Assembly: GCA_034722035.1 (NCBI GenBank) | Contig: JAYENK010000047.1 | Coordinates: forward strand, 1 to 28,778 | DNA: 28,778 nucleotides | From: JAYENK01 sp034722035 | GTDB taxonomy: Bacteria > Patescibacteriota > Patescibacteriia > Patescibacteriales > UBA12075 | Reading direction: 5' to 3' | Part shown: positions 1-8,420 of the stretch, one piece after another | Layout: the number at the start of each line of letters is the position of its first letter | Numbering within the stretch: position 1 is the first letter of the stretch | Notes under the pieces: model-generated | The model's database searches: none | Told to the model about the DNA's origin: nothing | What the model saw: the letters and a program-made list of their open reading frames with translations, nothing else | Position numbers and translations under genes: made by a program

Positions 1-48
1 CTCAATTTTTTCTCTTTCATAAAGAGTAATTCTTGATATTTTTGACAT
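1..48 (-). CDS. Partial leftward CDS, possible IS30-type transposase N-terminus
   Basis: An ATG at 46-48 on the minus strand opens a frame of 16 codons that runs off the left edge of the window. The visible peptide contains the run ITLYEREKIE. This resembles the start of the helix-turn-helix region of IS30-family transposases, where a 'LT-x-x-ER-x-x-I' run precedes the DNA-binding helices. The match is short, and another HTH protein is possible. There is no Shine-Dalgarno sequence before the ATG. The inverted repeat at 52-80 lies directly upstream. Confidence 0.4.
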   Translation of the reverse strand, partial: MSKISRITLYEREKIE

Positions 49-51
49 ATT

Positions 52-80
52 GGCAATTTACTTAATATTAGGTAATTGCC
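52..80. repeat. Small inverted repeat upstream of the left-edge gene
   Basis: GGCAATT at 52-58 is matched by its complement AATTGCC at 74-80 across a 15-base AT-rich spacer. The repeat lies between the start of the left-edge gene and the uvrA promoter. It could be an operator or part of a mobile-element end. The sequence alone does not decide. Confidence 0.35.
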
Positions 81-141
81 TATATTACTATTATTTTAGA
101 GGTGGTGCAATAGGTATTGATTCTAGTTTCCATTCTTTCTC

Positions 142-170
142 TTGATTCATCCCGCATTTTCCTGTATAAT
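142..170 (+). promoter_or_regulatory. Predicted sigma70-type promoter of uvrA
   Basis: A -35 box TTGATT (142-147) and a perfect -10 box TATAAT (165-170) are separated by exactly 17 bases. Transcription would begin near 177, giving a leader of about 100 bases before the chosen uvrA ATG at 276. I see no SOS (LexA) box in this stretch. This suggests that uvrA is not under classical SOS control here, although LexA boxes of this lineage are not known to me. Confidence 0.6.
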
Positions 171-275
171 AACATCCGTTGTTAAAAAACTAAATCCCAC
201 TTTTAAACATCTCAAAATAATTTATTTAGTATTTGTGAATTTGTGATTAACTTCGTGAATTCGCAATCTATAAAT

Positions 276-3176
276 ATGCCAAAAAAACCGAATAAAAATA
301 TTATCAAAATAAAAGGAGCGCGTGTTCATAATTTAAAAAATATCAATGTCGATATTCCGCGAGATAAATTTGTTGTAATCACCGGTTTGTCCGGCTCGGG
401 TAAATCTTCCTTGGCTTTTGATACTGTTTATGCTGAGGGACAGCGTCGCTATGTTGAATCAATGTCAGCCTACGCGCGACAATTTCTTGGGCTTTATGAC
501 AAGCCAGACCTTGACTCGATTGAAGGGCTTTCTCCGGCAATATCAATCGACCAAAAAACTGCCCCGCATAATCCTCGTTCTACGGTCGGTACTGTAACGG
601 AAATTTACGACTACATGCGTCTTTTATGGGCACGTATTGGCATTCCACATTGTCCGGACTGTGATGACCGAATCAAGCCTTATACGGTTGATGAAATTGT
701 TGCTCAATCGTACAAAGATTTTTTAGATAAAGATATTTTAATTCTCGCACCACTGGTCACTGACAAAAGAGGTAAACACAAAAAAACAATTGACAATATT
801 TCCCAAGCCGGCTTTGCCCGCTTGCGTATTGACAAAAACGTAATGACGACCGAAGAGGCTGAGGATATAACGATTGACAAACAAAAAAAACATACAATCG
901 AAATCGTAATTGATCGTTTACTGCTCACAAAAAATAAAGAAGATCAAGCGCGTTTTACCGAAGCAATCGAAAAAGCGATTGAACTTTCAGATGGTTTGGC
1001 ATCAATTAGCTACTTTAAAGATAATAGATGCGGAGAGGAGAAAACTTATTCTACTGCCTTTGGTTGTCCTAAATGCGGCATCACGCTGTCTGAACTCGAA
1101 CCACGCAATTTTTCTTTTAACTCTCCACACGGCGCTTGCCAGGATTGTTCCGGTCTTGGTACCAAACTGGAAATTGATTCAAAACTAATAATCAATCCAA
1201 ATTTAAGCATCGCTCAAGGCGCGATTAAGCCCTGGTCGCACGGCAACACCAATAGCCAAACCTGGCTAATGCGAATTCTTGGAACAGTGGCAAATAAAAA
1301 TAATTTTGACCTGAATACTCCGGTTAAAAAATTAAATAAAAAACAACTCGATATTGTTCTCCACGGCACCGGTAAAGCAAATTATGACGTTGATTATGAA
1401 GCCAGTCGCTTCTCAGGAGAACTTACAACTGAATTTGAAGGAGTTATATCCAATCTGGAAAGACGTTATCATCAAACTGAATCGGACTATATCCGTAAAG
1501 ATATTGAACAATACATGCGCGTCCTTACCTGCCCGACTTGCAAAGGCAAGCGACTCAAAAAAGAAATGTTGGCGGTAAAAATTGCCCAGCACTCCATCCA
1601 TGATGTTAGTACACTTACAATAAAAGAAGCAAAAAAATATTTTTCCACTCTCTCGAAAGACAAAAATCTTAGCGCAAGAGAAAAGAAAATTGCCAATCAA
1701 ATATTCAAAGAAATTATTTCCCGCTTAAGTTTTTTGCAAAATGTCGGCTTGACCTATCTAACCTTAAACCGAGCAGCTAATACTCTTTCTGGAGGCGAGG
1801 CTCAACGTATTCGTCTAGCCAATCAAATTGGCACCTCCTTGGTCGGGGTTATTTATATCCTGGATGAACCGTCAATCGGCTTACACCAGCGCGACAATCA
1901 ACGACTAATTAAAACAATCAAAAATTTGCGCGACTTAGGAAATTCGGTAATCGTAGTTGAACATGACGAAGAAACCATGCTTAGCTCTGATCATTTAATC
2001 GATGTAGGTCCAGGCGCAGGTCGAGCGGGCGGAGAAATCATCTTTGCCGGCACGCCCAAAAAAATATTAAAATCAAAAAAGTCTCTGACCGGAGAATATT
2101 TATCCGGCAAAAAAGAAATTAGCATACCAAAAAAATACCGTAAAGGTAATGGAGCGTCTATCAAAATTATCGGCGCAAACGAACACAACCTAAAAAATAT
2201 TGACGTAGAATTTCCCTTGGGCAAATTTATTGCCATTACCGGCGTGTCTGGTTCAGGCAAATCTACTTTAATGACTAATATCCTCTCAAAAGCCCTTAGC
2301 AAAAAATTCTACCGCGCTAAAAGTGAGCCAGGCGAACATAAACGAATCGAAGGACTTTCATATATTGACAAAGTTATTAATATTAATCAATCTCCGATCG
2401 GACGTACTCCCCGCTCCAACCCGGCAACTTACACCAGTGCTTTTACCCAGATTCGCGATCTCTTCACGCAAGTACCAGAAGCAAAGATAAAAGGATACAA
2501 ACCGGGTCGCTTTTCCTTTAACGTAATCGGCGGACGCTGTGAAGCTTGCAATGGCGATGGAATGGTTAAAATCGAAATGCAATTTTTACCGGATGTTTAT
2601 GTCGAGTGTGATGTTTGCCATGGTACTCGCTATAATAAAGAAACTCTGGAAATCAAATACAAAGGAAAAAATATTTCCAATGTTCTTAAAATGACAGTCG
2701 ATGAAGCTATGTTGTTTTTCAAAAACATTCCGGTTATTTATCAAAAAATTTCTACTCTGTATGAAGTCGGCCTCGGCTATATTCAGCTTGGACAATCCGC
2801 CACCACATTATCCGGCGGTGAAGCCCAACGCGTTAAATTAGCAACCGAGCTATCACGTCGCGCTACCGGCAAAACTCTTTATATTCTGGATGAACCGACA
2901 ACCGGTCTTCATTTTGATGATATCAAAAAATTACTCAAAGTATTAAATCAATTGGCAAACAAAGGCAACACAGTCTTAATCATCGAACACAACCTTGACG
3001 TAATCAAATCGGTCGATTGGATCATCGACCTCGGCCCTGAGGGTGGTGATGAAGGCGGCAAAATCGTCGCAGAAGGAACCCCAAAAGATATAATTAAAAC
3101 TAATACTCATACAGCAAAATATTTGAAAAAAATATTAAATAATTTAGGATCTAGGGTGGCGAAGTACAAAGATTAA
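276..3176 (+). CDS. uvrA: Excinuclease ABC subunit A (UvrA)
   Basis: UvrA is the damage-recognition ATPase of nucleotide excision repair; it loads UvrB onto damaged DNA. Both ABC ATPase halves are intact. Counting from an upstream GTG at 243, there is a Walker A GLSGSGKSS near residue 48 and an LSGGEAQ signature near 516 followed by ILDEPSIGLH. A second Walker A, GVSGSGKST, lies near 667, with a second LSGGEAQ near 856 and ILDEPTTGLH. Zinc modules of the CxxC...CxxC type lie near 275-306 (CPKC...CQDC) and 765-797 (CEAC...CDVC). The length of 966 residues fits the family (about 940-970). I chose the ATG at 276 over the GTG at 243 because homology begins after it and the 11 extra residues look like translated leader; neither start has a Shine-Dalgarno sequence. 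It is transcribed alone. The next gene is convergent. Confidence 0.97.
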   Translation: MPKKPNKNIIKIKGARVHNLKNINVDIPRDKFVVITGLSGSGKSSLAFDTVYAEGQRRYVESMSAYARQFLGLYDKPDLDSIEGLSPAISIDQKTAPHNPRSTVGTVTEIYDYMRLLWARIGIPHCPDCDDRIKPYTVDEIVAQSYKDFLDKDILILAPLVTDKRGKHKKTIDNISQAGFARLRIDKNVMTTEEAEDITIDKQKKHTIEIVIDRLLLTKNKEDQARFTEAIEKAIELSDGLASISYFKDNRCGEEKTYSTAFGCPKCGITLSELEPRNFSFNSPHGACQDCSGLGTKLEIDSKLIINPNLSIAQGAIKPWSHGNTNSQTWLMRILGTVANKNNFDLNTPVKKLNKKQLDIVLHGTGKANYDVDYEASRFSGELTTEFEGVISNLERRYHQTESDYIRKDIEQYMRVLTCPTCKGKRLKKEMLAVKIAQHSIHDVSTLTIKEAKKYFSTLSKDKNLSAREKKIANQIFKEIISRLSFLQNVGLTYLTLNRAANTLSGGEAQRIRLANQIGTSLVGVIYILDEPSIGLHQRDNQRLIKTIKNLRDLGNSVIVVEHDEETMLSSDHLIDVGPGAGRAGGEIIFAGTPKKILKSKKSLTGEYLSGKKEISIPKKYRKGNGASIKIIGANEHNLKNIDVEFPLGKFIAITGVSGSGKSTLMTNILSKALSKKFYRAKSEPGEHKRIEGLSYIDKVININQSPIGRTPRSNPATYTSAFTQIRDLFTQVPEAKIKGYKPGRFSFNVIGGRCEACNGDGMVKIEMQFLPDVYVECDVCHGTRYNKETLEIKYKGKNISNVLKMTVDEAMLFFKNIPVIYQKISTLYEVGLGYIQLGQSATTLSGGEAQRVKLATELSRRATGKTLYILDEPTTGLHFDDIKKLLKVLNQLANKGNTVLIIEHNLDVIKSVDWIIDLGPEGGDEGGKIVAEGTPKDIIKTNTHTAKYLKKILNNLGSRVAKYKD

Positions 3177-3232
3177 ATAGTTGATTAAAGGTAATGCGTG
3201 CAAGATAATAATATCATTAAATTATTGTAATA

Positions 3233-3345
3233 TTGGTACATTTTAATCCCGGATACCCCAGGGTAGCCTCTCTTGCTTCGCAATTTACCTCCTCCCGAAT
3301 ATTTTTTTTCCGCCGCCGCTACAAAAAAAATTCCAGGATGACAAA
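3233..3345. repeat. GC-rich mosaic intergenic element between uvrA and the phosphoesterase gene
   Basis: This convergent intergenic stretch differs in composition from its surroundings. It has a short hairpin (GGATACC at 3251-3257 with GGTAGCC at 3262-3268, one mismatch). It also has a run of eight T (about 3303-3310), a GCC trinucleotide run (CCGCCGCCG) and a run of eight A, so the T and A tracts can pair around the GC core. No open reading frame here looks like a protein. It may act as a two-way terminator or be a dispersed repeat. Both are inferences. Confidence 0.4.
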
Positions 3346-3349
3346 AAAA

Positions 3350-3841
3350 CTAAACCTTTCCAATCATCCTAAGCTCCACCTCATCCTTCTCCGTATTCCA
3401 CTCGGCAAAAGTACTAGTGTCATAAATTCCGTTCAAAGTACCAGGATTTATTATTTTAGTATTATTTTGTATTTTTTCCCAGGGCTCATGCGTATGTCCA
3501 TAAAATATATAATCGTATTGCCCCAAAGCCAGCATCTTATCAATTTTATACGGTTCATGACAAAGACCGACCCAATAATGATTAATCTGAAAACGAGCAA
3601 TCGCACCGTAATATTCAATATTATTATAATCTAATATTCCCCCATCATCAAACATGCACATATTGCCCCGCACTAGATGAATTACACCATCAAATTTCTC
3701 TGCCATGATTTTTATTGTATCACCCCGCGCCACGTCCCCACAACAAAACAAAGCCTCAGCTTTTATTTTCTTGGCATACTCTAAACATTTTTTCAAATTC
3801 AGAGCATTATCATGAATGTCAGATATTATAATGATTTTCAT
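3350..3841 (-). CDS. YfcE/MJ0936-type calcineurin-like phosphoesterase
   Basis: This is a compact two-metal phosphodiesterase or phosphatase of 163 residues, the normal size for the YfcE/MJ0936 group. The metal-binding motifs are in order: D8-x-H10 in SDIHDN, G35-D36 (CCGDVA), G59-N60, H95, and GHTH at 115-118. The usual GNCD block is altered to GNMC. Substrates in this group range from artificial diesters to cyclic nucleotides, so the natural substrate cannot be named. The gene is the last of a leftward run: it starts 6 bases after the antiporter stop and is probably co-transcribed. It ends on TAG, facing uvrA. Confidence 0.88.
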   Translation of the reverse strand: MKIIIISDIHDNALNLKKCLEYAKKIKAEALFCCGDVARGDTIKIMAEKFDGVIHLVRGNMCMFDDGGILDYNNIEYYGAIARFQINHYWVGLCHEPYKIDKMLALGQYDYIFYGHTHEPWEKIQNNTKIINPGTLNGIYDTSTFAEWNTEKDEVELRMIGKV

Positions 3842-3847
3842 ATTTTA

Positions 3848-4849
3848 TTATTTCATTATCCGCGGATATTTTTTTACCATATAAAAAAATATAACTTGAA
3901 ATAGCATCGTACTGACCAGGGCGGTAACGACCAAAGAAGAATATAAAACTGCCGGTAAAAGACCGATAGTCAAAGCAATATACGCAATTGCCAGCTCAAC
4001 CGCCCCTTTAGAATTCATCCCCCAACCGACTAAAAATAATTGTTTTCCGCTTAATTTAGTAATCGGCTTGGTTAAATAGACACCCAATATTTGTCCCGCT
4101 GTTGCCGTAATAATTACTATCAAAACAATATGCCAATCAAGCGCTAAAACACCAAAATCAAATTTTGCACCCATATTTACAAAGAAAAAAGGAACCAAAA
4201 TATATAATAAAAATTTTTCAAGTCGTTTGACTGAACGGCTAAAACGATTTAAATGGTAATGAACAAAAATACCAGCAAAAAACGAGATTAAAACCAATAA
4301 TAATATTAAAATTTCTTTAATTTCAAAACTAGACGTAAAAATATAAGAAATTAAAAAAAGTAAAAAAACTCCAATCATGTCATTAATGATTCCGACTCCC
4401 ATGAGCAAAGCGCCTATTTTTGTTTTTAATTTATTCAATTGAATCAAGGCACGCGCTTTAGTGCCCTCAGCGGTAATACCAAAACAAACACCCATTATTA
4501 AAGAAGCAGCTAAGCTATAACCAAGGGATAAAAAAACAAGCGTAGCCAAAATTAAAGACGTAAACAAAGTAAAAATTGTCACTGTTATTGCATCTTTCTC
4601 TTCTTTAAAAAGTAAATTACCCGACACCTCAAAACCGGCTAAAAACATCAAAGTCCCTAAACCAACAATTGCTAAATTTTCCATCAAAATTTCATGTCCT
4701 CCAATAATTAAATGTCGAAATCCGGGAACTGTAAGAACAATTCCGGCCAAAATTAAACCAATCACTTCAGACAAATGAAAACGTCGTGCAATTTTACTAA
4801 AAATAAAAGAAACAATAATAATGATAATAAAACTTAAAATAATATTCAT
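3848..4849 (-). CDS. Cation/proton antiporter, CPA2 (KefB/NapA-like) membrane domain
   Basis: This polytopic membrane protein of 333 residues is almost entirely hydrophobic helices. It shows CPA family landmarks: the 'EVIGLILAGI' helix near residues 28-37, 'LMFLAGFEV' near 66-74, and the broken-helix region with the pair N-D in GIINDMIGVF. In CPA2 proteins a DD pair goes with electrogenic exchange and an ND pair with electroneutral exchange, so electroneutral exchange of Na+ or K+ for H+ is the likelier reading. There is no TrkA-N or TrkA-C domain; only the membrane domain is present and it is somewhat short. The ATG overlaps the stop of the upstream permease as ATGA, a sign of translational coupling. 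Confidence 0.82.
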   Translation of the reverse strand: MNIILSFIIIIIVSFIFSKIARRFHLSEVIGLILAGIVLTVPGFRHLIIGGHEILMENLAIVGLGTLMFLAGFEVSGNLLFKEEKDAITVTIFTLFTSLILATLVFLSLGYSLAASLIMGVCFGITAEGTKARALIQLNKLKTKIGALLMGVGIINDMIGVFLLFLISYIFTSSFEIKEILILLLVLISFFAGIFVHYHLNRFSRSVKRLEKFLLYILVPFFFVNMGAKFDFGVLALDWHIVLIVIITATAGQILGVYLTKPITKLSGKQLFLVGWGMNSKGAVELAIAYIALTIGLLPAVLYSSLVVTALVSTMLFQVIFFYMVKKYPRIMK

Positions 4850-6006
4850 ATATTTAACAGAAAATGACCAAACTCATAAAATATTCCAATCATAAACAGC
4901 ATGGTGATGAAAAAAAGCAAGCTAATGGGCGGATTCCATTTAAAAAGACGTAATTTACCCGGTATTTTTCTAAGTTGATTAAACATCAAAATAAGCATAA
5001 TAGCAGACAAAGCACCAGCCACACCGCCAACAATGCTAATCACCTCGGTTAAATCAGTAAATCCAAAAACAAACATCGCATAAGGAACACTTATTGTTAA
5101 AAACCAAGCCACTGTTTTATTAATCTTAAAATCCCACCACAAAGTCTCCTTGATTGATTCGGAAACAAGAACAATGGAAGTAGTTATAGTCAAAACACCA
5201 AAAATCAAAGAAAAGAAAATTACGCCATCATTGAGTATCTGCTTTACTCCGACAAGCGCGTCCGGTGTTGTCTGATTGCCGGAAATACCGACAATAATAA
5301 AAGTAAAAACAATGGTAATAATAATCGGTATAATGGTGCCCAGACGAACAGCCGTTCTAACAGATCTGATATCTTTATTCAAAATTTTTACTACAATCGG
5401 AATCGAACCATTACCATCCAAGGCCATCAAAGTGGCGCCAAAAGGTAAAAGCAATAATGGCCAAGAAATTGATGTAAAATTTGCCATATCAACTGCACCA
5501 TAACCCTTCCAGATAATAAAAAAAACTACTAAAATTAATAAAACGCTCATCACGAGCTCGATTTTGGCGATTAATTTTATACCAAAAAAAACAATAATCG
5601 CACTAATAAAAAATAAAAGGCTAGAATATATAAATTCACTACCGCCAAAAACAGGCAACAATAATTCGTTTAGAAAAATTCCGATAATAATAATATAGGC
5701 CAATAGCACTCCATAATTTCCGCCAATTTTAGCAACAGCCAAAATATTTCGTCCGGCTCGACCCAAATAAAGATTAGCGTAACCGGGCAAACGATGAAAA
5801 GTATCAGTAACAATCACCATATTGGCATAAATCATATGCTGAAAATATTGCACTGCGCCAAAAAATAAAATAAAAAAAATAAAGGGCCAAACCCCTGATT
5901 GCGCCACCACAAAAGGCAAGCCAAACATCCCAACTCCAATAATATATCCGACCATCACTCCTACCGCCTGGAATAGTTTTATTTTATTTTCTAATTTTGA
6001 TGTCAT
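4846..6006 (-). CDS. APC-superfamily amino acid permease (aromatic/neutral amino acid type)
   Basis: This is an inner-membrane transporter with about eleven hydrophobic segments. The first helix carries GYIIGVGMFGLP, the unwound substrate-binding helix typical of amino acid/proton symporters of the Aa_trans and tryptophan/tyrosine permease families. It probably imports amino acids, which suits an organism with few biosynthetic genes. I chose the ATG at 6006, giving 386 residues and a 23-base overlap with the translin gene. The frame is open to an ATG at 6051. A GAGGAG lies 28 bases before the 6006 ATG and 12 bases before a TTG at 6021, so the TTG is a possible alternative. It ends on a TGA that overlaps the antiporter ATG. 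Substrate specificity is not readable. Confidence 0.8.
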   Translation of the reverse strand: MTSKLENKIKLFQAVGVMVGYIIGVGMFGLPFVVAQSGVWPFIFFILFFGAVQYFQHMIYANMVIVTDTFHRLPGYANLYLGRAGRNILAVAKIGGNYGVLLAYIIIIGIFLNELLLPVFGGSEFIYSSLLFFISAIIVFFGIKLIAKIELVMSVLLILVVFFIIWKGYGAVDMANFTSISWPLLLLPFGATLMALDGNGSIPIVVKILNKDIRSVRTAVRLGTIIPIIITIVFTFIIVGISGNQTTPDALVGVKQILNDGVIFFSLIFGVLTITTSIVLVSESIKETLWWDFKINKTVAWFLTISVPYAMFVFGFTDLTEVISIVGGVAGALSAIMLILMFNQLRKIPGKLRLFKWNPPISLLFFITMLFMIGIFYEFGHFLLNI

Positions 6007-6553
6007 AGCTAATTTGTTCAATCTTTCGCAAAGCTCCTCTTGCCTGATCATATTTAGTACGCATATAACCGGTCATATTAAATTCTACCAACTCAGCCAT
6101 TATATCATTAATAATTTTTTTGATATGGAAAACCTCAGACTCATTTCCGCGTGATGCCTTATTAATCGCATACCGAACCAATTCACCGGTCAAGTCACAA
6201 ATACCGCCCAAATAACTTTCATAATTCAATTTAATCCCTTTAAACTTATCAACCTTTTCCCCATTAATCACTTGCCAAAGCGTTTTTGCTTCAGCATATT
6301 CTTCAACTGACGCTCGATAAGAACCTTCTTGATTCAAACGTCCATAACCAAATTTTTTATCAAGTTTTAGCAAAACTTTTTCAATTGCGACTAAACTCTC
6401 TTCTGCTTTATCCATATCCCCACGATGCAAAGAAAAAATAACCCGTTTTGAGTCATGTAAAACCACATTGGCCAAACTAATTATTTGTCGCCGCTCCCCA
6501 TTATTACGCTCATGCTCCTTTTTCAACTTTTGAATAAATTTTTTATTAATCAT
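5984..6553 (-). CDS. Translin/TRAX-family protein, putative RNase
   Basis: This soluble, all-helical protein has 189 residues from the ATG at 6553. The C-terminus (KYDQARGALRKIEQISYDIK) matches the final helix of translin and TRAX. A central DLTGEL (120-125) matches the 'DLTGELMR' block of TRAX. In eukaryotic C3PO, TRAX supplies two glutamates in an E-x-x-E helix and one aspartate for RNA cleavage. E85 and E88 in EEYAEA, and D120, occupy the same places here, so a nuclease is plausible. Prokaryotic members form closed octamers around RNA. An upstream in-frame ATG at 6646 would add 31 residues, but these translate the palindromic leader and are rejected. The gene leads a run with the permease, antiporter and phosphoesterase. 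Confidence 0.85.
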   Translation of the reverse strand: MINKKFIQKLKKEHERNNGERRQIISLANVVLHDSKRVIFSLHRGDMDKAEESLVAIEKVLLKLDKKFGYGRLNQEGSYRASVEEYAEAKTLWQVINGEKVDKFKGIKLNYESYLGGICDLTGELVRYAINKASRGNESEVFHIKKIINDIMAELVEFNMTGYMRTKYDQARGALRKIEQISYDIKIRK

Positions 6554-6585
6554 TTTAATATAATACGAATCTACGAATACACACA

Positions 6586-6665
6586 AATATAGCGAATTCG
6601 AATTACGCAAATTATTTATTTTATTAATCTTAATGGCAGTTCGCATGATTCGAATTCGCTATATT
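6586..6665. repeat. 18-bp perfect inverted repeat with GAATTCG core
   Basis: The arms at 6586-6603 and 6648-6665 are perfectly complementary (18 bp, 44-base loop). They are built around GAATTCGAAT and AGCGAATTCG. A 12-bp perfect palindrome, TGCGAATTCGCA, lies at 6677-6688. The repeat sits between the pilB stop (6694) and the translin start (6553). No T-run follows the stem on the minus strand, so it is not a standard terminator. A minus-strand TATAAT at 6688-6693 would place the stem in the translin mRNA leader. A similar GTGAATTCGCAA lies before uvrA (255-266). Confidence 0.7.
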
Positions 6666-6693
6666 CGCATATAACTTGCGAATTCGCATTATA

Positions 6694-8409
6694 CTATTTA
6701 TCTTGCGACACTCGGAAAACTTCATCCAAACTAGTAATACCGTCCAAAGCTTTCAGGATACCGTCTTGCGTCATAGTAATCATGCCGGAACGAACACCAG
6801 CATCGCGCATATCGTATTCACTGGATTTTCCAGAAATAATTTCTTTTTCCACTTCTTTATTCACCGTCAAAATTTCATAAATACCAACTCGCCCCTTATA
6901 GCCAATTCCTTGACAAACTTCACAACCACCGCCTTTATAAAATTTTAAATTATTAAAATCTATTTCTTTTTTTTCTTCACTAGGCAATTTGTTTAATATT
7001 TTTTTGATTTTATCCGTTTCTTCCGCGTCTATCTTGTGTTCTTCTTTGCATTTATCACAAACACGACGAACCAAGCGCTGACCGATCATCACGTTCAAAG
7101 ATGGAGCCAGCAAAAACGGCTTAGCTCCCATTGATAAAAAACGAGGAACAGTACCGGCAGCGTCATTAGTATGGATAGTTGACAAAACCAAATGACCGGT
7201 CAAAGAAGCCTGAATTGCAATTTCGGCAGTTTCCAAATCTCGAATTTCACCAACCATTAAAACATCGGGGTCTTGCCGAACAATCGACCTAAGCCCCTGG
7301 GCAAAAGTATATTTTTCACTTGTTTGCGACTGGTTAATTCCTTCCAACTGATATTCAATCGGATCTTCAACTGTAATAATTTTTGTTTCCGGATTATTTA
7401 ATTTCTTTAGAATCGCATAAAGCGTGGTAGTCTTGCCACTACCGGTTGGACCGGTAGTAATCACCATTCCATTCGGCCGCTTAATTTCTTTTTTAAGTTG
7501 CTCAAAAGCACGGCTGCGAATACCAAGATCGTTGAATCCTAAACCAACCGCGCTTGAACGGAGCAAACGCATAACAATGCTTTCGCCAAAATTAGTCGGT
7601 AAAAAAGAAACACGAATATCAATCTGTTCCTTCTCAGTGTTAATTGTTATCCGTCCGTCCTGAGGCTTGTTATCAATATTTATTTTTACTCCGGACAAAA
7701 TTTTCATGCGCGAAATCATCTTGTGCCATAATTCCTTATCAACGCTGGCAGCATCATGCAAAACTCCGTCAATCCGGAAACGAATTTTAATATCATTCTC
7801 TTCAGCCTCAATATGAATATCAGAAGAATTAGACTTAATAGAAGCTGCTATAATCATTGTCACAACGTCTGTCACTTGCGCCTTGGCAATTTCGGCTTGC
7901 AAATCCTTAAAACTGGCAAACTGATCGCTAAATTTTTCCAAATCATTCTCGGTAATTTCCATTTTGCGTGAAGGCGGCTTTATTTTTGGAATCATTTTGT
8001 ACAAACGAAGCGCGTACAATAAAGAATGCTTGGATATTTGATATGTTTCCACGCTCGCATGCTGTTTGTCGGATAGCTCCTGACTAAGTGCTTTAAGCTC
8101 TGGAATCAACGGCTCAATTGCGCCTAAACGAACGTGCGCGCCATCATGAAAAAAACAAACCACACCGGTCTGGTTTGCTTTTTCTTCCGAAACCAAAGAT
8201 AAAGCTTCTGGACTGATTGGAAAGCGAAACAAATCAATATAAGGCAGTCCATTGGCTCGCGCCTTGGCCTGTGTTTTTCTTTCCATTTCCTTTATTTTGA
8301 TTTCCTGCTGTTTTTCTTTAAATTTTGCCTGGGCACTAACATCATCGTCGCTTTGCTTGCCCTGAGAAGACATAATTAAATCTTCAATCGAAGGTATGGC
8401 AGTAGACAT
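6694..8409 (-). CDS. pilB: Type IV pilus assembly ATPase PilB (GspE/PilB family)
   Basis: This cytoplasmic hexameric ATPase powers type IV pilus extension. It has 571 residues, a normal length. A coiled, charged N-terminus (about 20-50) and an MshEN-like domain (about 55-145) precede the secretion ATPase core. The core has Walker A GPTGSGKTTT (320-329), an Asp box VEDPIEY (347-353), Walker B with GEIRD (387-391), and a His box ending STIHTND. Zinc-binding cysteine pairs follow (CDKC and CEVC), then GYKGRVGIYEIL. It lies 11 bases after the upstream membrane-protein gene and is probably co-transcribed with it. The rest of the pilus machinery (PilC, PilM-O, pilins) is not in this window. Confidence 0.93.
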   Translation of the reverse strand: MSTAIPSIEDLIMSSQGKQSDDDVSAQAKFKEKQQEIKIKEMERKTQAKARANGLPYIDLFRFPISPEALSLVSEEKANQTGVVCFFHDGAHVRLGAIEPLIPELKALSQELSDKQHASVETYQISKHSLLYALRLYKMIPKIKPPSRKMEITENDLEKFSDQFASFKDLQAEIAKAQVTDVVTMIIAASIKSNSSDIHIEAEENDIKIRFRIDGVLHDAASVDKELWHKMISRMKILSGVKINIDNKPQDGRITINTEKEQIDIRVSFLPTNFGESIVMRLLRSSAVGLGFNDLGIRSRAFEQLKKEIKRPNGMVITTGPTGSGKTTTLYAILKKLNNPETKIITVEDPIEYQLEGINQSQTSEKYTFAQGLRSIVRQDPDVLMVGEIRDLETAEIAIQASLTGHLVLSTIHTNDAAGTVPRFLSMGAKPFLLAPSLNVMIGQRLVRRVCDKCKEEHKIDAEETDKIKKILNKLPSEEKKEIDFNNLKFYKGGGCEVCQGIGYKGRVGIYEILTVNKEVEKEIISGKSSEYDMRDAGVRSGMITMTQDGILKALDGITSLDEVFRVSQDK

Positions 8410-8420
8410 TGTGTAAAAAA

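Noticed and set aside
243..275. Upstream GTG start for uvrA
   Set aside because: The extra 11 residues translate a repetitive GTGAATT leader and are outside UvrA homology. The ATG at 276 is the better start.
3233..3634. 133-codon open frame on the plus strand
   Set aside because: Most of it is antisense to the phosphoesterase gene, and the rest covers the GC-rich intergenic patch. The peptide has no protein-like pattern.
4846..4849. Possible use of code 25 (TGA = Gly)
   Set aside because: The permease ends at a TGA in an ATGA overlap with the next gene, and other genes have no in-frame TGA. The standard bacterial code fits.
6554..6646. Longer translin start
   Set aside because: The added 31 residues read through the palindromic leader repeat. 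Translin homology begins after the ATG at 6553.
6586..6665. The 18-bp stem as a terminator for pilB
   Set aside because: There is no T-run after the stem on the minus strand, and the loop of 44 bases is too long.
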